DNA of 38,145 bases from a virus: IMG/VR virus record IMGVR_UViG_3300034062_006228, positions 1 through 38,145 of that record; one strand, given 5' to 3'. The notes beneath the pieces were generated by a model. The model had not been told where the DNA came from. It did not search any database and saw nothing but the letters and a program-made list of their open reading frames with translations. Below, one piece after another: positions 25,103-32,623 of the stretch; within the stretch, counting starts at the first letter, position 1, and every line of letters starts with the position of its first letter. The translations under genes and the position numbers were made by a program.

Positions 25103-26126
25103 AAAAATAAAAAAATATTTACCATTAGTTGAACCGAAGGTTGGTTTACCTAGGAGAGAGGAATTATTAGAAAAGATAAATAAGGATGGTACTTATTTAC
25201 CCAAGTCTTTATTACATGCTGACTTGGATGGTGGTTTTTTAGATTTTGTTAAAGAAGATTTAGAATTAGTTGTTGATGGTAAAAAAGTACCCAATATTGA
25301 TATATTAATCACAACTCAGAATTGGGCTCAGTTTACACAGACTTGGGACTTCCAAAATATAGATAAGAATGCAGAACCACCTTTTATTGCGGTAATCAGA
25401 GTACCTGAAGTAAAATATGGTACAAATCCTGCAACAGTTTATACAATACCAAATAGGAGATTATTTTTTTATGCACAAGTTCCAACTTGGGATGGTAACA
25501 GACAAGGTATGGATATTTACAAAATCCCACAACCAGTACCTGTAGATATTACTTACCAAGTAAAAATTGTTTGTAATAGAATGAGAGAATTAAATCAATT
25601 CAATAAACAAATAATTGAAAAATTTTCTTCAAGACAAGCGTATAGAGTAATTAAAGGTCATTATATTCCAATTGTAATGGGTGGAATTTCAGATGAATCT
25701 GTTATGGACGTTGAGAAAAGAAAATACTACATTCAAAGTTATGAGTTTACAATGTTAGGATTCTTGATTGATGAAAACGAATTTGAAGTTATGCCAGCAA
25801 TATCAAGAACTTTACAAGTTGTCGAGGTTGATACAAGAACTACTTCAAGAAGAAGAAAGAGAGATTTTGAATCCAAAGAAGTTAATAGTACAATAACTTT
25901 TGCAATTGGTGTTAATAGTATTTCAGAAAAATTTGATTACGTTAATGACCTATCAATAGTAGATACAACAAATATGTCCAATTATGACGTATATATTAAT
26001 AATGATTATTATGGTTCAAGTATATCTACAATTCAAATCAATAATGGAGATGTGTTGAGAATACAAGTTGATAAGATTGATGTTAATAATATTGCAACTA
26101 TTGAATTGTCAGGACTATTAGTTTAG
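25089..26126 (+). CDS. Putative tail completion / terminator protein
   Basis: A 345-residue protein placed just before the tail sheath gene, the position of the tail terminator gp15 in T4. Motifs: PNIDILITTQNWAQFTQTWD, VYTIPNRRLFFYAQVPTWDG, ITYQVKIVCNRMRELNQFNK and IEKFSSRQAYRVIKG, then RKYYIQSYEFTMLGFLIDEN and VMPAISRT. This pattern is familiar from tail-associated proteins in large phages, but no T4 homologue can be proved by eye. The last about 90 residues form an additional beta domain (MSNYDVYINNDYYGSS). The start overlaps the previous gene by 14 bases, and the stop overlaps a convergent small gene by four. Confidence 0.5.
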   Translation: MPLPKKIKKYLPLVEPKVGLPRREELLEKINKDGTYLPKSLLHADLDGGFLDFVKEDLELVVDGKKVPNIDILITTQNWAQFTQTWDFQNIDKNAEPPFIAVIRVPEVKYGTNPATVYTIPNRRLFFYAQVPTWDGNRQGMDIYKIPQPVPVDITYQVKIVCNRMRELNQFNKQIIEKFSSRQAYRVIKGHYIPIVMGGISDESVMDVEKRKYYIQSYEFTMLGFLIDENEFEVMPAISRTLQVVEVDTRTTSRRRKRDFESKEVNSTITFAIGVNSISEKFDYVNDLSIVDTTNMSNYDVYINNDYYGSSISTIQINNGDVLRIQVDKIDVNNIATIELSGLLV

Positions 26127-26287
26127 GAATCCCCATATATATCTTTCTTTTCTTTACACTTTTCTAATATAAGTTTCTCCAAGAAACGATACATTTTTAT
26201 ACCATTCTTATCACAATAATTCTTTAACACATTGTGAACTTCCAATGATATTTTCAAATTTTTTATTTTCTTTTCGTTGTCTTTCAT
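26123..26287 (-). CDS. Small ribbon-helix-helix-like DNA-binding protein
   Basis: A 54-residue protein. The ATG at 26287-26285 opens MKDNEKKIKNLKISLEVHNV. A short strand (KNLKISL) is followed by two helices (EVHNVLKNYCDKNG and KMYRFLEKLILEKC), the layout of Arc/MetJ-type ribbon-helix-helix repressors. These bind DNA as dimers through the strand. It lies alone on the minus strand between the tail-completion and sheath genes, tail-to-tail with the former (four-base overlap). A GTATTTAT motif sits 36 bases upstream of its start. It might regulate phage gene expression. The fold is likely, the target unknown. Confidence 0.65.
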   Translation of the reverse strand: MKDNEKKIKNLKISLEVHNVLKNYCDKNGIKMYRFLEKLILEKCKEKKDIYGDS

Positions 26288-26323
26288 AGTTAGAAAAAAG
26301 GTAGAATTAAATCTACTTTATTT

Positions 26324-26331
26324 ATAAATAC
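26324..26331 (-). promoter_or_regulatory. GTATTTAT phage promoter-like motif
   Basis: On the minus strand, 36 bases before the small ribbon-helix-helix gene. It is part of the palindrome TATTTATAAATA, so it might also act toward the sheath gene. Confidence 0.3.
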
Positions 26332-26365
26332 GTATTCAGACTAAAGTTTTTTGATTAATTGTGTA

Positions 26366-26373
26366 ATATTTAT
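26366..26373 (+). promoter_or_regulatory. ATATTTAT phage promoter-like motif for the tail sheath gene
   Basis: Reads taATATTTATctataaaa, 33 bases before the ATG at 26407. The long A-rich leader ends in aataaaaaATG without Shine-Dalgarno sequence. Confidence 0.45.
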
Positions 26374-26406
26374 CTATAAAAATAAATTTAACTAAATTAA
26401 TAAAAA

Positions 26407-29400
26407 ATGTCTAACAGTAAAGTATTTGTATCACCTGGTGTTTACACTTCAGAAGTGGACTTGAGTTTTGTATCTCAAAGTGTGGGTGTAACAACTTTAG
26501 GTATTGTTGGTGAAACTTTGAAGGGACCTGCTTTCGAACCAATTTTTATCACAAACTTCGATGAGTTTACAGCTTACTTTGGTGGAACTTCTCCTGAGAA
26601 ATTCATTAACACTCAAATTCCAAAATATGAAGCAGCATATATTGCTAAATCATATTTACAACAATCAAATCAACTATTCGTAACAAGAGTTTTAGGTCTT
26701 TCTGGTTATGATGCTGGACCTTCTTGGTCAATTACAACAGTTGCTAACGTTAACCAATCAACAGTTGGTTTTGAATGTACTAGTTCCTCAACTGTTAATT
26801 GTGTAACTCAATGTGTTCAATTTAATGTAGTACCTTATACAATTGATTTCACTGGTTGTACTAATAATCTTAATTCTATAGGATATAGTAATTTTAATAG
26901 TGCCGACATAATTGTTCCTGACTTATATAGTACATACGAACAATTTAATGGTTCTACATCAACTATTGATACAGATTTAAGAACACAAATTTTCAGTATT
27001 TTAAATACACCAGCTAATTCAGGATTTTCAATTAATTATTTTGGTGTTATTTCTGGTGAGACTTATGATAGTTTATCTGCTTATACTGCAAGTACAAATG
27101 TATTTGGAGTTGATAATGTAAGTTCTACATTAGCTGATTATACAGCTTCGGCTAATGACCCTTGGTATTATGCAACATTTGATAACATTGGTAACAATCA
27201 ATACACTGGTTATTCTTTCTATAATGTTGTTAGTAGTTTAACACAAACATCATCATTGTCAAATTGTGCATCTTTTTATAGTTATTCAGTTAGTTCATCA
27301 ACAATCAGTACAGTTGCTGGGTCAATTAATTATAATACAAATGTGATTAATATTTGTCTTCCTTCTACAGCAACAACTGCGGACACAACGGCAATGACAA
27401 TTAATTTCAGTGCTTGCACTAATCCAACGTTAAGTGGTATAACAAGTGGTGGTATAGTACAATCTGCAACAACAACTGGATATAATTTTAGTTCTTTAAC
27501 AAAATCATACACGATAATATCTGATGATTTATCAGCAACTTCAGCTTGGACAGTTAACTTACTTTTCACTGACCCTTGTGGTCTTTGTGCAACAGGGAAT
27601 ACTGGAACAATACAGACTGGTACAACGACAACTTGTTTCTCAGGAACAATAAGTGGTCAAACTTTTGTTTATACTGGTGATTCATATTCAAATTACGATG
27701 ATTTAGTAATAGCAACTTTAAGATCAAGAGGTTTGGCAACATATTCAACTGACGATGGTGCTGTATATGAAGTACAAGATTTAAATGATGTAACAATGGA
27801 TTGTACTGGAACTTATTCAGGTGTTACTAAAAATCCTTTTGCACCATTTGGTTTAAATGTTACAAATAAAGATGGACAGAATTTCTTCTTTGAAACTTCT
27901 TTCTTGAACTCAGATGTAAATTATATATCTAAAGTTTTTGGTCAATCTAACTTTGGTAAACCAAGAACTGTTGTACCTTTATTTGTTGAGGAAAGATTCC
28001 AATCTTTATTAACTTATGCTTATCGTAAAGGTTATATTAGAGGTTTGAATTGTAACTTAGTTGCGTTACCTGATGCAAGACAAGGATTAGATGCAACATC
28101 GATTGCTTGGTATCTAGAAAGATATCAATCACCAACATCACCTTGGGTTGTTTCTGAATTAAGAGGTAATAAAGTGTTTAACTTATTTAAGTTTACAACA
28201 ATTGCTGATGGGGATGCCGCAAATACAGAAGTTAAAATTTCAATTGCAAATATTTCATTTAACAATGGTACATTTGATGTATTAGTTAGAGATTTCTTTG
28301 ATGGTGATGCTAACCCAGTTGTAATTGAAAAATTCACTAATTGTTCTATGAACCCAGGTGAAAACAACTTTATCGCAAAGAAAATCGGTACAACTGATGG
28401 TGAATACCAATTGAATTCTAAATACATTATGGTTGAGATAAATGAGGATGCTCCAATTGACGCTTTACCTTGTGGTTTCTTAGGATTCACAATGAGAGAA
28501 TACGCCGGTGCAAAACCACCATTCCCAATTTATAAAACAAAATACGATTTCCCTGGTGAAGTAGTTTATAATCCACCTTTCGGATTAACTTCAGGTGCTG
28601 ATGATGCTTTGTTAAGTTCAGGTGACAATCCAAGAAGAGTATATTTGGGTATTTCAGATGAAATCGGATATGATGTTGATTTCTTTACATATAAAGGTAA
28701 AGTTCTTCCAACTGATGTTTGTAACGATACAACAGGTTCTGATTGGAATTATAGAACTCGTGGATTCCATATGGATAAAAATGCAAGTGGAATTACAATT
28801 CCGAATGCTTTTGTAACAAGTGGTACTTCAGCTTTCTTCGTTGGTTCTGCTGAATTTACTTCTGACCCAACATCAGAAACAAATCCATACTACAGACTAT
28901 TTGCTCGTAAGTTTACGCTATTATGTCAAGGTGGTTTTGATGGTTGGGATATTTATCGTGAGTATAGAACTAACCAAGATAGATTTGTATTGGGTAGAAC
29001 TGGTTACCTTAAAGGTGCTTGTACTTCGTTCAGATATCCAAATGCAACTGGTTGGGGTGCGTTCAAACGTATAACTGTTGGTAATAACACACAAGATTTT
29101 GCAAATACTGACTATTACGCTTACTTGTTAGGACAACAAACATTCTCAAATCCTGAAGCGGTTAATATAAATGTGTTTGTAACACCTGGTATAGATTATG
29201 TAAATCACTCAAATCTTGTAGAAGCTGCGATAGAAATGGTTGAGTTTAATAGAGCTGACTCAATTTATATCTGTACAACACCTGACTATAATATGTTTGT
29301 ACCATCAACTGGTGACCAATTAGATGTAATTTATCCACAAGAAGCTGTTGATAACTTAGAAGAAAGTGGAATTGACTCTAACTATACTGCAACATATTAT

Positions 29401-29997
29401 CCTTGGGTTCTTACGAGAGATACGGTTAATAATACACAAATCTATATTCCTGCAACAGCGGAAGTTTGTAGAAACTTGGCATTAACTGATAACATTGCTT
29501 TCCCTTGGTTTGCTGCGGCAGGTTACACTCGTGGTCTTGTTAATGCTGTCAAAGCGAGAAGAAAACTTACTCAAGAAGATAGAGATACTCTTTATAAAGG
29601 AAGACTTAATCCAATTGCAACTTTCTCGGATGTGGGAACAGTAATTTGGGGTAACAAAACTCTACAAATAAGAGAATCAGCATTAGATAGAATTAATGTA
29701 AGAAGATTGTTACTACAAGCAAGAAAACTTATATCTGCGGTTTCAGTTAGATTGTTATTTGAACAAAATGATGAAAAAGTAAGACAAGATTTCTTAGACG
29801 CAGTTAATCCAATTTTAGATGCGATTAGAAGAGATAGAGGTTTATACGATTTCCGTGTAACAGTTTCATCTGATACTGCCGACTTAGATAGAAATCAAAT
29901 GACAGGTAAGATTTATATCAAACCTACAAAATCTTTAGAGTTTATTGATATAACATTCTATATAACTCCAACAGGTGCATCATTCGAAAATATCTAA
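26407..29997 (+). CDS. Contractile tail sheath protein (T4 gp18-like) with a large surface insertion
   Basis: The N-terminus FVSPGVYTSEVDLS, then GIVGETLKGPAFEP and FDEFTAYFGG, is diagnostic of myovirus tail sheaths. The C-terminal domain (DRINVRRLLLQARKLISAVS; FLDAVNPILDAIRRDRGLYD; TGKIYIKPTKSLEFIDITFY) is the conserved sheath-contraction domain. At 1196 residues it is far longer than T4 gp18 (659). Residues about 115-430 form an added Ser/Thr/Asn-rich domain with many Cys residues (CTSSSTVNCVTQC; CGLCATGNTG), placed where gp18 carries its protruding outer domain. It would decorate the outside of the tail. Motifs resume at DDLVIATLRSRG (about 437). It has its own promoter-like motif and is followed by a very strong terminator. 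Confidence 0.95.
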   Translation: MSNSKVFVSPGVYTSEVDLSFVSQSVGVTTLGIVGETLKGPAFEPIFITNFDEFTAYFGGTSPEKFINTQIPKYEAAYIAKSYLQQSNQLFVTRVLGLSGYDAGPSWSITTVANVNQSTVGFECTSSSTVNCVTQCVQFNVVPYTIDFTGCTNNLNSIGYSNFNSADIIVPDLYSTYEQFNGSTSTIDTDLRTQIFSILNTPANSGFSINYFGVISGETYDSLSAYTASTNVFGVDNVSSTLADYTASANDPWYYATFDNIGNNQYTGYSFYNVVSSLTQTSSLSNCASFYSYSVSSSTISTVAGSINYNTNVINICLPSTATTADTTAMTINFSACTNPTLSGITSGGIVQSATTTGYNFSSLTKSYTIISDDLSATSAWTVNLLFTDPCGLCATGNTGTIQTGTTTTCFSGTISGQTFVYTGDSYSNYDDLVIATLRSRGLATYSTDDGAVYEVQDLNDVTMDCTGTYSGVTKNPFAPFGLNVTNKDGQNFFFETSFLNSDVNYISKVFGQSNFGKPRTVVPLFVEERFQSLLTYAYRKGYIRGLNCNLVALPDARQGLDATSIAWYLERYQSPTSPWVVSELRGNKVFNLFKFTTIADGDAANTEVKISIANISFNNGTFDVLVRDFFDGDANPVVIEKFTNCSMNPGENNFIAKKIGTTDGEYQLNSKYIMVEINEDAPIDALPCGFLGFTMREYAGAKPPFPIYKTKYDFPGEVVYNPPFGLTSGADDALLSSGDNPRRVYLGISDEIGYDVDFFTYKGKVLPTDVCNDTTGSDWNYRTRGFHMDKNASGITIPNAFVTSGTSAFFVGSAEFTSDPTSETNPYYRLFARKFTLLCQGGFDGWDIYREYRTNQDRFVLGRTGYLKGACTSFRYPNATGWGAFKRITVGNNTQDFANTDYYAYLLGQQTFSNPEAVNINVFVTPGIDYVNHSNLVEAAIEMVEFNRADSIYICTTPDYNMFVPSTGDQLDVIYPQEAVDNLEESGIDSNYTATYYPWVLTRDTVNNTQIYIPATAEVCRNLALTDNIAFPWFAAAGYTRGLVNAVKARRKLTQEDRDTLYKGRLNPIATFSDVGTVIWGNKTLQIRESALDRINVRRLLLQARKLISAVSVRLLFEQNDEKVRQDFLDAVNPILDAIRRDRGLYDFRVTVSSDTADLDRNQMTGKIYIKPTKSLEFIDITFYITPTGASFENI

Positions 29998-30014
29998 TAT
30001 TTTGAGTCAATAAT

Positions 30015-30043
30015 AAAAAGGGGAGAATTGTTCTCCCCTTTTT
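30015..30043 (+). terminator. Strong intrinsic terminator after the tail sheath gene
   Basis: AAAAAGGGGAGAA (30015-30027) pairs perfectly with TTCTCCCCTTTTT (30031-30043) around a three-base loop. Thirteen pairs with a G/C core end in a T-run, and the A-run makes it bidirectional. It isolates the sheath message from the HAD gene. Confidence 0.85.
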
Positions 30044-30053
30044 ACATATTAAT

Positions 30054-30061
30054 ATATTTAT
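30054..30061 (+). promoter_or_regulatory. ATATTTAT phage promoter-like motif
   Basis: Directly after the terminator and only four bases before the ATG at 30066; a start site at the usual distance would give a leaderless message. Confidence 0.4.
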
Positions 30062-30065
30062 TGTT

Positions 30066-30950
30066 ATGAAAAGTTTAATTAAAAAAATTTTAAAAGAATA
30101 TCAAGAAATTGAAATACCAATGAAGTATTACGCTTTTGATTGGGATGACAACTTGATGTATATGCCAACACAAATTTATTTATTAGATGATGATGGCGAT
30201 GAAGTTGGTATGGGAACAGAAGATTTTGCTGAACATAGAGTTGATATTGGAAAAAAACCATTTGAGTATAATGGTTTTACCATTGTAAATTTTGCTCCAG
30301 ACCCATTTAGAGATTTTAGAACCACTGGTGATAGAAAATTTCTTGAGGATGTTATGACAGCAAAATTAGCTGTAGATGCTGCGTGGCCTGATTTTGTTGA
30401 GGCAATCAATAATGGCTCACTATTTTCAATTATTACGGCTAGAGGTCACAGACCAAGTACTTTAATGTTAGGTGTAAAAAAACTTATTGAATCTAATAGG
30501 GGTGGTATAGACTCAGATATGTTGTATGATTCTTTACTAAGAATGAGAAAAAATGCTGGTGAAAAACCTGAAGACAAGGAAACTGAAATAATGAAATATC
30601 TTTTATTATGTAGGTTCTACCCTGTTTCATATGGTGCTGGTTCTGCTCAAAATCCTGAAGAAGCTAAAATTGAAGCTATGAACAAATTTAAGAATTATGT
30701 TCAAAGTCAGGCTGAAAAACTTAATATGAGAGTTGCGAAAAAAATAGAAAATGAAATCAGTAATAAGTTTATACCTATTATTGGATTTTCTGACGATGAC
30801 CCAAGAAATATTAAAGCTATGAGTAAAGGAGTAAAAGATGTTAAAATATTTTCAACACACGGAGGTAAGAAAAAAGAATACAAACCAGAAGAAGATGAAT
30901 TACAATTAGAAAATAAAATAAGAAAAATATTATATAATATAATTAAATAA
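30066..30950 (+). CDS. HAD-superfamily hydrolase with putative capsid-targeting N-terminus
   Basis: Begins MKSLIKKILKE, a basic amphipathic segment ending L-K-E and nearly identical in pattern to the start of the 6779-7414 protein. HAD motifs follow: I, FDWDDNL (nucleophile Asp25, acid/base Asp27); II, SIITARG (Thr124); IV, FSDDDPRN (Asp243-Asp245). So it probably is an active Mg-dependent phosphatase or nucleotidase; the substrate cannot be told. The T4 PseT phosphatase domain is also HAD, but no kinase domain is present. The C-terminus (ENKIRKILYNIIK) is another basic helix. It sits between sheath and tube genes with its own terminator and promoter motif on the upstream side, so it appears to be an independent insertion in the tail cluster. 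Confidence 0.75.
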   Translation: MKSLIKKILKEYQEIEIPMKYYAFDWDDNLMYMPTQIYLLDDDGDEVGMGTEDFAEHRVDIGKKPFEYNGFTIVNFAPDPFRDFRTTGDRKFLEDVMTAKLAVDAAWPDFVEAINNGSLFSIITARGHRPSTLMLGVKKLIESNRGGIDSDMLYDSLLRMRKNAGEKPEDKETEIMKYLLLCRFYPVSYGAGSAQNPEEAKIEAMNKFKNYVQSQAEKLNMRVAKKIENEISNKFIPIIGFSDDDPRNIKAMSKGVKDVKIFSTHGGKKKEYKPEEDELQLENKIRKILYNIIK

Positions 30951-31047
30951 TATTATTATATATATAGTATATAATACTTAATAACTAATATATAAGTAAT
31001 ATATTTTAGTTCTAATCAAAAGTAAATAGAAAAATTTTTAGAACGAT

Positions 31048-31055
31048 ATATTTAT
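31048..31055 (+). promoter_or_regulatory. ATATTTAT phage promoter-like motif (extended form)
   Basis: TATTTATAATAAAA form, 37 bases before the tail tube ATG. The preceding bases 30951-31047 are extremely AT-rich with TATA runs and a seven-base inverted repeat (GTTCTAA/TTAGAAC); no gene is seen there. Confidence 0.45.
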
Positions 31056-31092
31056 AATAAAAATAAAAGCATAAAATTTAAAAATATATACA

Positions 31093-31581
31093 ATGGCTGA
31101 TTTATTAATGAAAATGCCCATACCTTACGAACCGAAAAGACAGAATAGGTTTATTGTTAGGTTTCCATCATCTTTAGGTATTAACGAATGGTTTGTTGAA
31201 TCAGCAGCAAGACCAAGTATTACAGTAGGGGCAACTGAAATCCAATTTTTAAATACATCTACATATGTAGCTGGTAGATTTAAATGGAATACAATTAATG
31301 TTAAATTCAGAGACCCAATTGGACCTTCTGCTTCACAAGCATTAATGGAATGGGTTCGTCTTTGTGCTGAATCAGTTACTGGTCGTATGGGTTATGCTGC
31401 TGGTTACAAGAAAAATGTTGATTTGGAAATGTTAGACCCAACTGGTGTTGTTGTTGAGAAATGGATTCTTGAAGGAACTTTTTTAACTTCAGTTAACTTT
31501 GACTCATTAAGTTATTCATCTGATGCCTTGGCGACTATTTCAGCTACCCTCCAAATGGATAGATGTATCTTAGTTTACTAA
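31093..31581 (+). CDS. Tail tube protein (T4 gp19-like)
   Basis: 162 residues, against 163 in T4 gp19. It has the family order: KRQNRFIVRFPS, SAARPSITVGATEIQFLNTS, AGRFKWNTINVKFRDP, ALMEWVRLCAE, LDPTGVVVEKWILEGTFL and a final strand SATLQMDRCILVY. These build the beta-barrel ring that stacks inside the sheath as the DNA channel. The long A-rich leader and promoter motif suit a highly expressed protein. It is separated from the sheath gene by the HAD gene, whereas T4 has 18 and 19 adjacent. A terminator follows 24 bases after its stop. Confidence 0.92.
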   Translation: MADLLMKMPIPYEPKRQNRFIVRFPSSLGINEWFVESAARPSITVGATEIQFLNTSTYVAGRFKWNTINVKFRDPIGPSASQALMEWVRLCAESVTGRMGYAAGYKKNVDLEMLDPTGVVVEKWILEGTFLTSVNFDSLSYSSDALATISATLQMDRCILVY

Positions 31582-31604
31582 ATTAAAAATAAAAATTATA
31601 CTTT

Positions 31605-31636
31605 AACCACATCTAATTTTAGGTGTGGTTTTTTTA
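31605..31636 (+). terminator. Intrinsic terminator after the tail tube gene
   Basis: AACCACATCT (31605-31614) pairs with AGGTGTGGTT (31621-31630), including one T-G pair, around AATTTT, followed by a run of T. Confidence 0.8.
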
Positions 31637-31678
31637 TTTACAAGGGTATTATTGTTTACTATATTAATAATAAAAAAA

Positions 31679-32434
31679 ATGGACGAAAAATTATTTGACG
31701 CAGCGACACAAAACTTCAATTTACCACACGATATTGTCCCGCTACCTTCTCAAGGATTATTTTATAAAAATAAAAAAAAATCAGTTAAAGTTGGATATTT
31801 GACAGCTCAAGATGAAAATCTTTTAATATCCGCAGCTGGCTCTGATGGTAATATTGTAACAACCTTATTAAGAAATAAAATTTATGAACACGATTTAAAA
31901 CCTGAAGAATTACTTGAGGGTGATGTCGAAGCAATATTAATATTTTTGAGAAACACTGCATTTGGTAGTGAATACACTATTGGGTTAGTTGACCCAGTTA
32001 CCAAAAAACCCTTTCAAACAACAGTTTCATTAGACGAATTGAATATAAGGAGAACTGAAAACCAACCTGATGAAAATGGATACTTTACTACAAAATTACC
32101 AAGAAGTGAAGTTTTTGCAAAACTTAAACCATTAACTTATTCAGAGATAAGTGAAATTGATAAAATGGTCGAAACATATCCTATTGGTAGGGTTGCACCA
32201 AGAGTTACTTGGAGACTTAATAAAATTGTTCAAGAAATTAATGGAGAAATAGATAGAAATTATATTGTTCAATTTATTGAGTCAATGCCTATAATGGATT
32301 CCAAATACATTAGAAACTTCATAAGAGATAATCAACCTTCATTGGATTTAAAAAGAACAGTTAAAGCCCCTTCAGGAGAACTGGTGACCTTCGAGATCAC
32401 CTTTGGGGTTGAATTTTTTCGGCCTTTCTTCTAA
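31679..32434 (+). CDS. T4 gp26/gp51-like baseplate hub / tail assembly chaperone
   Basis: 251 residues. The ATG at 31679 after an A-run is preferred to an upstream GTG (31625), which would add 18 residues across the region just after the terminator. Motifs fit the T4 baseplate-assembly family (PF12322): VPLPSQGLFYKN, VGYLTAQDENLLISA, EGDVEAILIFLRNTAFGSEY, MPIMDSKYIRNFI and the end FEITFGVEFFRP, like the family's FFWP terminus. It lies between the tail tube and tape measure genes, the place of G/GT-type tail assembly chaperones. A 52-codon frame in the +1 phase overlaps its end and has no ATG, so a frameshifted longer form is likely. Confidence 0.78.
   Translation: MDEKLFDAATQNFNLPHDIVPLPSQGLFYKNKKKSVKVGYLTAQDENLLISAAGSDGNIVTTLLRNKIYEHDLKPEELLEGDVEAILIFLRNTAFGSEYTIGLVDPVTKKPFQTTVSLDELNIRRTENQPDENGYFTTKLPRSEVFAKLKPLTYSEISEIDKMVETYPIGRVAPRVTWRLNKIVQEINGEIDRNYIVQFIESMPIMDSKYIRNFIRDNQPSLDLKRTVKAPSGELVTFEITFGVEFFRPFF
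32414..32420 (+). other. Candidate programmed +1 (or -2) frameshift site
   Basis: Bases 32414-32420 are TTTTTTC, read TTT TTT C in the zero frame, six codons before the stop at 32432. A Phe tRNA on the first TTT can slip one base and still pair, so the next codon becomes TTC in the +1 frame. Just upstream, GGTGA (about 32383) and TCACC (about 32397) form a small hairpin in a stretch of unusually G/C-rich codons (ctggtgaccttcgagatcac), suggesting RNA-level constraint. Confidence 0.55.
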
Positions 32435-32576
32435 TTACAGACAAATATTATTAGATGAATATTATTTGTTAGGAAAATACTTACATACATCGTATTCTGA
32501 CTTCCAAATAATACCCACCTACTCAAGAAAATATCTTGTAGAAAAAATAATCGAATATAACACACCGAAAGACTAA
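32418..32576 (+). CDS. Frameshift extension of the tail assembly chaperone
   Basis: A +1-frame segment of 52 codons ending at TAA 32574-32576. It begins FGLSSNYRQILLDEYYLLGK and includes YSDFQIIPTYSRKYLVEKII. It has no ATG, and the only TTG codons lie in the overlap. The pattern (helix with Tyr/Leu, a short loop, then Pro-x-x-x-Arg-x-x-Leu-x-x-x-Ile) is like the C-terminal part of other tail chaperone extensions. Fused to residues 1-246 of the main frame it would give about 298 residues. Alternative: a separately started coupled small gene using TTG. Confidence 0.55.
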   Translation, partial: FGLSSNYRQILLDEYYLLGKYLHTSYSDFQIIPTYSRKYLVEKIIEYNTPKD

Positions 32577-32597
32577 TTCGAAAGAAATTAGTCTTTT
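32567..32597 (+). terminator. Intrinsic terminator between chaperone and tape measure genes
   Basis: AAAGACTAATT (32568-32578) pairs perfectly with AATTAGTCTTT (32586-32596) around a seven-base loop, followed by one more T. The extension's stop codon lies in the left arm. Confidence 0.65.
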
Positions 32598-32599
32598 GT

Positions 32600-32607
32600 G
32601 TATTTAT
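32600..32607 (+). promoter_or_regulatory. GTATTTAT phage promoter-like motif (extended form)
   Basis: GTATTTATAATAAAA, 16 bases before the tape measure ATG at 32624 and directly after the terminator hairpin, so the tape measure message appears to start here. Confidence 0.45.
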
Positions 32608-32623
32608 AATAAAACAAACTCAA

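Noticed and set aside
30951-31047. The TATA-rich stretch and GTTCTAA/TTAGAAC inverted repeat before the tail tube as an origin or attachment site.
   Set aside because: Only seven pairs with a long loop in very AT-rich sequence; no direct repeats or integrase gene nearby.
31625-31678. A GTG start at 31625 for the gp26/gp51-like gene.
   Set aside because: The added segment is a hydrophobic stretch encoded in the leader right after the terminator; ATG 31679 after an A-run fits other starts.
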